NCBI GenBank assembly: GCA_031415055.1
Contig: JANOQZ010000012.1
Coordinates: forward strand, 1 to 45,708
Direction: 5' to 3'
DNA: 45,708 bases
Source: JANMOK01 sp031415055
GTDB taxonomy: Bacteria; Pseudomonadota; Alphaproteobacteria; Rhodobacterales; Rhodobacteraceae
Position 1 is the stretch's first letter; each line of letters starts with the position of its first letter. The notes below the pieces were generated by a model that did no database searches, was not told where the DNA came from, and saw only the letters and a program-made list of their open reading frames with translations. This document shows positions 40,293 through 45,708 of this stretch, in pieces. A program made the translations under genes and the position numbers.

Positions 40293-40428
40293 GGTAGGCA
40301 GGGCGGCCGCAGCGGCACGGCGGTCAGGGCTGCGGCCCGATCCACCAGGTGCCGGGATAAAACATCTGACCAATTGAATTCTCGCAAATCGGACAGAAAT
40401 ACCGGCATCCACTTTTCCCTGATTGGCT

Positions 40429-40674
40429 TTATCGCTGCGCCTTTTCCCGGCCACACAGCAGCAGCATGGCGGTGGTGACGAGGCCGAAGATGATTTGGCG
40501 CCCGTATTCGGGCATCTACATGACGCTGAGGGTGGATTGCAGCAAGGTGACCAGCAGGCCGCCCGCGACGGTGCCAACGTAAGAACCGCGACCCCTTAAA
40601 ATAGAAATGCCCCTCAGAACGACGGAGGCAATCACCAGCAGGGGGTAAGCATCCCTAATGTGCCCGCCCCCGCT
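40429..40674 (-). pseudogene. Decayed sugar ABC permease (RbsC-like), C-terminal remnant
   Basis: On the minus strand one frame gives GHIRDAYPLLVIASVVLRGI then SILRGRGSYVGTVAGGLLVT and LLQSTLSVM, a TAG stop at 40516-40518, then MPEYGRQIIFGLVTTAMLLL CGREKAQR and TAA. This is the usual C-terminal end of RbsC/XylH-type permeases, where the interrupted position is normally Gln (CAG to TAG). An in-frame TAA at 40675-40677 ends recognisable homology on the N-terminal side, and no N-terminal two thirds, ATPase or binding protein remain. It is a leftover of a lost importer. Confidence 0.8.
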
Positions 40675-41151
40675 TTAACTGAATAGCCCGCTGACAGTAT
40701 CCTAGCGAGGGCAGTGAAGGCACTTGGCAACGTGCAGACAGCCAACCCAGAACGGCGGAAGCTGATATCTATGGCGGCGCTGGTCCGAAAGCATTGCGCC
40801 GCAGCGAATTCGAACAGCTAAACCGGTTCTTCAATCTGATAGCTGGAGACAAGGAACTCAGCGGCGAAAAAAGTATTCTGGGCAAAGCAGCAAACAAAAA
40901 CTCGGCCTTTTGATTTCCGCCAGGGCTACTGGCGCTGGCCTGCGGAAAACAATGGATATATTCTAGCACAATAAGAAAATAAAAATGCGACATCTGCTGA
41001 AATTGTTCCCAGAATATCCTATTGTTTTTTGAATTGTTGTGAAACACACCCAACAATACACACATGTCCAATGAATAAAGGGCGAAATTTCTTGTTAAAT
41101 TTTGTCCAAAACAACTGGATTTGTTCTGGCGATTCGGAGTATATGTGGCGA
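40675..41151. other. Non-coding stretch between the permease remnant and the LacI-type regulator
   Basis: No convincing gene. A plus-strand frame across about 40692-40914 encodes DIYGGAGPKALRRSEFEQLN and so on, but has no start codon or recognisable family and may be another gene remnant. The part from about 40960 to 41130 is AT-rich (for instance AAAATAAAAATGCG and TCTTGTTAAATTTTGTCC) and probably holds the promoter of the regulator gene downstream. Confidence 0.5.
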
Positions 41152-41165
41152 TGACAGCGCTGTCA
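41152..41165. promoter_or_regulatory. Perfect palindrome, likely LacI-family operator
   Basis: TGACAGCGCTGTCA is a perfect 14-bp palindrome with the central CG typical of LacI-family operators. It lies 85 bases before the ATG of the LacI-type regulator gene, a position that fits autoregulation. Confidence 0.65.
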
Positions 41166-41250
41166 ACAAATTGGAATAGTGTGTCATGCTCTACTATTTT
41201 TACCTTGACGAAAGCATTGATCCCAAACGTTTCTGGTGGGAAAAGGCAGT

Positions 41251-42285
41251 ATGAAAATGCCGAAGAAAAACATAAGCGGCCGTGCGACTTTGAACGACGT
41301 GGCGACCATCGCCCACGTCAGCGCAGTGACGGTTTCACGCGTGTTGCGTCGGCCAGAGATGGTTTCAGCCGACCTACGCGAGCGGGTTTTGAAAGCCGTG
41401 CGCGAACTGGCCTATATTCCCAATCAAATGGCCAGTGCTTTGGCCTCGTCGCGCACTGGGCGCATCGGGGTGATCGTGCCCAGTTTCACCAACGGCGTAT
41501 TTGGCGATTTTCTGCGCGGCATCCATGATTTGATGGTACCGGCGGGGTTTCAGGTTGTGATGCTCAATTCCAACTACATGCCGGGATTGGAAGAAAGCGC
41601 GATTATCACCATGCTGGGGCAGTTCCCGGAAGCGATAATTTTGACTGGCACTGGTCAGACCAAACAAGCGCGGCGGGCTTTGGAGCAATCAGGCATACCG
41701 GTCATTCAAACGTTTGAATTGACCAACAGGCCCATTGATATGAACATCGGACTGTCACAGTCAGATGCAGGCTATGGGGCGGCTGAACACTTGCTGAAAC
41801 TTGGGCATCGGAAATTGTGCGCGATTTCAGCACCATTCGATGCCCGTTCGTTGAAACGTTTGGAAGGGTATCGGCAAGCGCTTACCGAAAGCGGCGTTGA
41901 GCCGCGCATTGTATCTGTCGATGAACCCTCCAGTATCTGGCTTGGCAGCAGACTGCTGGTGGAAATGGTCGAGAGATTTCCTGAAACCACTGCAATTTTC
42001 TGCGGCAACGACAACTTGGCGCTTGGGGCGATGTTCGAGTGTCAGCGGCGGGGAATCGCTGTGCCGGGGCGGATGTCGATCCTTGGGTTCAACGATCTGG
42101 AATTGGCGGGAAGTGCGTATCCGGCTATCAGCTCGATTGCCACGCCGCGCTATGAAATGGGCCGTGCGGCTGCCGAAATCATTCTGGAAATTGTGCGCGG
42201 ATCGGGCAAGCGGCCAGAGCGGCGCCAAATTGATTTGGGCTTCAAGCTGATCGAGCGGGATAGTACCGCCGCTTGGCGAGGCTGA
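41251..42285 (+). CDS. LacI-family transcription regulator (GntR-like)
   Basis: A 344-residue LacI-type repressor. The N-terminal helix-turn-helix and hinge read ATLNDVATIAHVSAVTVSRV then LRRPEMVSADLRERVLKAV and IPNQMASALAS. The sensor domain has IGVIVPSFTNGVFGDFL, IILTGTGQTKQARRALEQSG, the SDAGYGAAEHLLKLGHRKL segment and IFCGNDNLALGAMFECQRRG then SILGFNDLELAG. The pattern is close to gluconate-type GntR repressors, but the effector is not known. ATG at 41251 was chosen with AAAGG upstream. No intact sugar genes flank it; the nearest is the decayed permease, so its original targets may be lost or elsewhere. Confidence 0.9.
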   Translation: MKMPKKNISGRATLNDVATIAHVSAVTVSRVLRRPEMVSADLRERVLKAVRELAYIPNQMASALASSRTGRIGVIVPSFTNGVFGDFLRGIHDLMVPAGFQVVMLNSNYMPGLEESAIITMLGQFPEAIILTGTGQTKQARRALEQSGIPVIQTFELTNRPIDMNIGLSQSDAGYGAAEHLLKLGHRKLCAISAPFDARSLKRLEGYRQALTESGVEPRIVSVDEPSSIWLGSRLLVEMVERFPETTAIFCGNDNLALGAMFECQRRGIAVPGRMSILGFNDLELAGSAYPAISSIATPRYEMGRAAAEIILEIVRGSGKRPERRQIDLGFKLIERDSTAAWRG

Positions 42286-42288
42286 AAC

Positions 42289-44226
42289 CTAGGTTGGGTT
42301 GCGATTAGCAATTAGGTTATCGACAACGCCCGGATCGGCCAACGTCGAAATATCGCCCAGATTTGACACATCGCCTTCTGCAATCTTGCGCAAGATACGC
42401 CGCATGATTTTGCCGGATCTGGTTTTAGGCAGACCGGGGGCGAATTGGATCACGTCGGGGGTGGCGATGGGGCCGATTTCCTTGCGCACCCAAGTGACCA
42501 ATTCTTTGCGCAGCGCAGCATCGCCCGCTTCACCGGCGTTGAGCGAGACATAGGCATAGATGCCTTGGCCCTTGATGTCGTGGGGCATGCCAACGACTGC
42601 CGCTTCGGCGACTTTGGGATGGGCGACAAGCGCACTTTCGATTTCGGCGGTTCCCATGCGGTGGCCAGAGACGTTAATCACGTCATCGACGCGACCGGTA
42701 ATCCAGTAATAACCGTCTTCGTCGCGGCGGCAGCCGTCGCCACTGAAATACATTCCGGGATAGTCGGCGAAATAGGTTTTGAAGAACCGCTCATGGTCAC
42801 CCCAGATGGTACGCATTTGGCCGGGCCATGAATCGGTGATGCAGAGATTTCCCTCAGCGACGCCGTCGATGGTTTTCCCGGCAGCGTCGAGAATTGCCAG
42901 TTTGACGCCAAACATCGGTTTTGTGGCCGAGCCAGGTTTGAGATCGGTCGCGCCCGGAAGCGGACTGATCATCGCCGCGCCAGTTTCCGTCTGCCACCAC
43001 GTATCGACAATCGGGCAGCGGCTGTCACCAACGACCGTATGATACCATTTCCAAGCTTCGGGGTTGATCGGCTCGCCCACAGTGCCAAGCAGATGCAGCG
43101 ATTGACGCGAGGTGGATGTGACGAAAGAATCGCCTTCGCGCATCAGGGCCCGCAAGGCCGTCGGGGCGGCGTAGAAGATATTGACTTTGTGGCGGTCGAT
43201 GATTTGCCAGAAGCGGCTGAAGTCGGGGTAGTTTGGCACGCCTTCAAACATCACGGTTGTGGCACCATTGGCAAGCGGTCCGTAAACAACATAGCTGTGA
43301 CCGGTCACCCAACCTACGTCGGCGGCGCACCAAAAAATTTCACCGGGGTGATAATCGAAAACGTATTGATGCGTCATCGAGGCCCAGACCAGATAGCCGC
43401 CAGTGGTATGAAGAACGCCTTTGGGTTTGCCGGTCGAGCCGGAAGTATAAAGAATGAACAGCGGGTCTTCGGCGTTCATCGGTTCAGGCGGGCAGGTGGC
43501 AGCGACGGTTTCGCGTTCGGTGTGAAACCACAAGTCGCGCCCGGCTTGCATGTCGACGTCAGCACCAGTGCGGCGGACGACGAGGACTTTTTCGACGGAC
43601 GGGCAACGTGGAAGAGCCGCGTCGACATTGGCTTTCAGCGGCACTTTTTTGCCGCCGCGCATGCTTTCGTCGACGGTGACGACCAGTTTGGAGTCGCAAT
43701 CCTGTATGCGGTTGGCGAGCGAATCTGGCGAGAATCCGGCGAAGACGATGGAATGGATTGCGCCGATCCGAGCGCAGGCCAGCATGGCAATAGCTGCCTC
43801 GGGGATCATCGGCAGATAGAGGGTAACCCGGTCGCCTTTGCGTACGCCATTCGCTTTATAGATATTGGCCATGCGGCAGGTTTCGGCATATAGTTCGGCA
43901 TACGTCAAAGTGCGGGTTTCGGACGGATCATCACCCTCCCAGATGATCGCCGCGTCGTTGGCGCGGGTGGCGAGATGTCGGTCGAGGCAATTGGCGGATA
44001 GATTCAGAACGCCGTCTTCGAACCATTTGATGCCGAAATCGGCTTCGTCGAAGCTGGTATTTTTGACCTTGGTGAAGGGTTCGATCCAGTCAATTCGGCT
44101 GGCCTCGTGTCGCCAGAAGGCATCGGGGTCGTTGACCGACGCAGCATACATGGATTTGTACTGTTCTGCATTGATAAACGCACGTTCACGCCATTCGGCT
44201 GGGACGGGATAGAGGTCTTTGGACAT
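42289..44226 (-). CDS. acs: Acetyl-CoA synthetase
   Basis: Activates acetate with ATP and CoA to acetyl-CoA. The 645-residue AMP-forming enzyme has AFINAEQYKSMYAASVNDPD near the start, the P-loop LFILYTSGSTGKPKGVLHTT, VDTWWQTETGAAMISPLPGA for adenine and acetate binding, and the hinge TGRVDDVINVSGHRMGTAEI. The C-terminal catalytic lysine, normally regulated by acetylation, is in LPKTRSGKIMRRILRKIAEG. ATG at 44226 has AGGGAAG upstream. It converges on the LacI-type gene with a three-base gap. Acetate from the DeoC/aldehyde dehydrogenase route could be its substrate. Confidence 0.97.
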   Translation of the reverse strand: MSKDLYPVPAEWRERAFINAEQYKSMYAASVNDPDAFWRHEASRIDWIEPFTKVKNTSFDEADFGIKWFEDGVLNLSANCLDRHLATRANDAAIIWEGDDPSETRTLTYAELYAETCRMANIYKANGVRKGDRVTLYLPMIPEAAIAMLACARIGAIHSIVFAGFSPDSLANRIQDCDSKLVVTVDESMRGGKKVPLKANVDAALPRCPSVEKVLVVRRTGADVDMQAGRDLWFHTERETVAATCPPEPMNAEDPLFILYTSGSTGKPKGVLHTTGGYLVWASMTHQYVFDYHPGEIFWCAADVGWVTGHSYVVYGPLANGATTVMFEGVPNYPDFSRFWQIIDRHKVNIFYAAPTALRALMREGDSFVTSTSRQSLHLLGTVGEPINPEAWKWYHTVVGDSRCPIVDTWWQTETGAAMISPLPGATDLKPGSATKPMFGVKLAILDAAGKTIDGVAEGNLCITDSWPGQMRTIWGDHERFFKTYFADYPGMYFSGDGCRRDEDGYYWITGRVDDVINVSGHRMGTAEIESALVAHPKVAEAAVVGMPHDIKGQGIYAYVSLNAGEAGDAALRKELVTWVRKEIGPIATPDVIQFAPGLPKTRSGKIMRRILRKIAEGDVSNLGDISTLADPGVVDNLIANRNPT

Positions 44227-44272
44227 TGGGTGCTTCCCTGGATTAAGCTGTTTTTGGCATCATTTCATGCGG

Positions 44273-44635
44273 TCAAATCTGGTCTGACATTTCTCTTGGC
44301 GAGCTTGCCAATCCAAGGAAAACGGCCAGAGCGCGATTAACACGAACAAGATCGGAATCGTCAAGTCGACCAATCATCTTGCCAACTTTCGTTTTTGGTA
44401 AAGTCGTTACTTTATCGATCATGAGTTGGCAGGTTTCGCGCAGGCCATTTTTGTTGCTTGGTAGAATTTCGATGCGCAAAACGCGAGTAGCAATTTTTGT
44501 CGTCGTGAACATACAAATCGTGACGCCCTCTGTGTCCGCGTAAGAATCGTTCTGGACTAACAGGGCAGGCCGTGGTTTTCCGCTGTAGTCTGGTCCTCCA
44601 GCAACGGACCAAATCTCACCCCGCTTCACTCCCAT
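44273..44635 (-). CDS. PemK/MazF-family endoribonuclease toxin
   Basis: A 120-residue mRNA-cleaving toxin of the MazF/PemK family. The N-terminal strand GVKRGEIWSVAGGPDYSGKP then RPALLVQND, the VTICMFTTTK strand, LRETCQLMIDKVTTLPKTKV GKMIGRL, and a C-terminal helix VNRALAVFLGL match the fold. The basic RP in KPRPALLV is part of the active site. ATG at 44635 overlaps the antitoxin gene by ten bases, indicating coupling; a GTG at 44641 is possible. It is the third toxin-antitoxin module of the window. Confidence 0.9.
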   Translation of the reverse strand: MGVKRGEIWSVAGGPDYSGKPRPALLVQNDSYADTEGVTICMFTTTKIATRVLRIEILPSNKNGLRETCQLMIDKVTTLPKTKVGKMIGRLDDSDLVRVNRALAVFLGLASSPREMSDQI

Positions 44636-44838
44636 AGCCACGCAGATATTGAATCAATGAAAGCTTGATCGTCTGACACTTTGTCAGCCGCGGCCACTGC
44701 GCGCGATTCGCGAAGGGCCTGTTCTTTGAAAGCCTCGCTGCGAGTATCGGGCAGCCAAAGCTGCACCGGGCGTAGACCTTGGGCACGGAGACGGGCGCGG
44801 TGGGCGCGGACTTTTTCGGTGTTGGGATTCGGTTTCAA
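44626..44838 (-). CDS. MazE-type antitoxin
   Basis: A 70-residue antitoxin encoded just before the MazF-type toxin. The N-terminal half is basic and DNA-binding (KVRAHRARLRAQGLRPVQLW then LPDTRSEAF), typical of the antitoxin MazE family of alphaproteobacteria. The acidic, aromatic C-terminus (VSDDQAFIDSISAWLWE) would occupy the toxin. The ATG at 44838 is 14 bases from a perfect 18-bp palindrome. Confidence 0.88.
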   Translation of the reverse strand: MKPNPNTEKVRAHRARLRAQGLRPVQLWLPDTRSEAFKEQALRESRAVAAADKVSDDQAFIDSISAWLWE

Positions 44839-44852
44839 AACAGCGACGCTCC

Positions 44853-44870
44853 TAAGTTACATGTAACTTA
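44853..44870. promoter_or_regulatory. Perfect 18-bp palindrome, operator of the MazE/MazF module
   Basis: TAAGTTACATGTAACTTA is fully self-complementary and sits 14 bases upstream of the antitoxin ATG, the expected place for autoregulation. It also lies 37 bases beyond the end of the hydrolase gene. Confidence 0.75.
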
Positions 44871-44906
44871 ACAGCTATGATCGAACAATCAATGCAGCAA
44901 CGGCCG

Positions 44907-45557
44907 CTACCTTGTCGTTTCCGTCATCCTACGCCGCACGTATTTGTCGACCCGGCCGATCAATTCATCCATACCCGGGTCAAAGAAATGGCCTGCGCCT
45001 TCCACTGTTTCGTGGGTGATGGTGATGCCTTTCTGCAGCTTCAATTTGTCAGCCAGAATTGTCACATCGGCGGGCGGAACGACACGATCAGCGGTGCCGT
45101 TGATGATGAGACCAGACGACGGGCAGGGGGCGAGAAAGGTGAAATCGTATTGGTTAGCGGGCGGTGCGACCGAGATGAAACCGGCAATTTCCGGGCGGCG
45201 CATCAGCAGTTGCATGCCGATCCAAGCACCAAAAGAAAAACCGGCGACCCAGCAATATTTGGCATTGGGGTTCATGGCTTGCAGGTAATCAAGGGCGGAA
45301 GCAGCGTCGCTCAATTCACCAATGCCTTGATCGTATTCGCCTTGGCTGCGGCCCACGCCGCGAAAGTTGAAGCGCAGGCAGGTAAACCCCATCGCGTGGA
45401 AGGCGTAGTGCAGATTGTAGACCACCTTGTTATTCATCGTGCCGCCGAATTGCGGATGCGGATGCAGGATGATCGCAATAGGCGCATCCTTGTTTTTCTG
45501 CGGGTGATAGCGTCCCTCAAGACGGCCATCGGGGCCGGGGAAAATGACTTCGGGCAT
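44907..45557 (-). CDS. Alpha/beta hydrolase
   Basis: A 216-residue alpha/beta hydrolase of the small KANL3/Tex30-like or YfhR-like type. It has the oxyanion-region HPHPQFGGTMNNKVV, the LRFNFRGVGRSQGEYDQG IGE motif, the nucleophile elbow AGFSFGAWIGM (Ser in GFSFG), a late Asp region GTADRVVPPADV and the His in GAGHFFDPG, completing a triad. Substrate is unknown. ATG at 45557 has AGGAG about 11 bases upstream, separated by a T-run. The 151 bases beyond it to the window end hold no recognised gene. Confidence 0.9.
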   Translation of the reverse strand: MPEVIFPGPDGRLEGRYHPQKNKDAPIAIILHPHPQFGGTMNNKVVYNLHYAFHAMGFTCLRFNFRGVGRSQGEYDQGIGELSDAASALDYLQAMNPNAKYCWVAGFSFGAWIGMQLLMRRPEIAGFISVAPPANQYDFTFLAPCPSSGLIINGTADRVVPPADVTILADKLKLQKGITITHETVEGAGHFFDPGMDELIGRVDKYVRRRMTETTR

Positions 45558-45708
45558 TTAAAAAAAAGCTCCTGACCAGTTGCCCCGAGTGAACTTGACG
45601 GAATCACTCAGGCAATCTAGAAACGTTCTAACTTGTGAGGCTGCTGACCCCGTTCGCACTGCGCGTGACTAAGGCCAGTTCAGCACTACGTCAACTAAGT
45701 CCTGTAGC

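Noticed and set aside
40692..40914. Possible small protein (DIYGGAGPKALRRSEFEQLN region)
   Set aside because: The frame has no start codon with a ribosome-binding site, and no family is recognisable. It may be a gene remnant, so it is mentioned only with the gap.

Overview
The window reads as a chromosomal segment of an alphaproteobacterium, most like Rhizobiales or Rhodobacterales. The evidence is a B12-dependent ribonucleotide reductase, an ilvIH pair of the alphaproteobacterial type, Bpt leucyltransferase, an RDD protein and a DUF2852 protein side by side, the chvE-gguABC sugar system, the rhizobial-type rha genes and rhizobial-style intergenic palindromes. Genus cannot be fixed from this sequence. 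No tRNA, rRNA, CRISPR array, insertion sequence or prophage was seen.

Left part (1-11.8 kb), mostly housekeeping on the minus strand. It opens with the C-terminal half of nrdJ and its terminator, then a PIN/AbrB toxin-antitoxin pair. The branched-chain amino acid operon follows, read leftwards: promoter, leader peptide, attenuator, ilvI, a BrnT/BrnA toxin-antitoxin pair, ilvH. Next come bpt, an RDD membrane protein, a DUF2852 protein, a 44-residue membrane protein that overlaps hpt, hpt itself, a RibD/DHFR-like protein and an ammonium transporter. On the plus strand lie a COQ10-like START protein and a YciI protein.

Middle (11.8-22.9 kb, plus strand) is an oxidative pentose pathway. A semialdehyde dehydrogenase, the sugar-binding protein ChvE, GguA and GguB (ABC transporter), GguC (2-keto-3-deoxy-pentonate dehydratase family) and an L-arabinonate dehydratase together would import L-arabinose (or a similar sugar) and carry its acid to 2-oxoglutarate. 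The sugar 1-dehydrogenase and lactonase are not in the window. Two tandem paralogous secreted proteins of unknown function follow. Then comes an isolated two-gene unit: a phage MuF-like domain protein with an unknown C-terminal domain, overlapping a membrane-anchored protein. Two copies of a degenerate 41-bp repeat bracket this unit. It is the best candidate here for an undescribed effector-immunity system.

Right part (23-36 kb) holds L-rhamnose catabolism: rhaI and rhaD on minus, rhaR, rhaU and rhaK on plus, with no rhaSTPQ transporter. A convergent minus-strand cluster follows, made of an ArsR-type regulator with a large sensor-like tail, a sulfotransferase, a GH51 arabinofuranosidase, and an ABC importer (binding protein and two permeases) with no ATPase gene. 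The arabinofuranosidase would release the L-arabinose that the middle operon degrades.

The end (36-45.7 kb) has deoC with a double-domain aldehyde dehydrogenase, a SnoaL-like protein, a decayed sugar permease pseudogene, a LacI-type regulator with a perfect palindrome upstream, acs, a MazE/MazF pair with an 18-bp palindromic operator, and an alpha/beta hydrolase. DeoC makes acetaldehyde, the aldehyde dehydrogenase can oxidise it to acetate, and Acs can activate acetate to acetyl-CoA.
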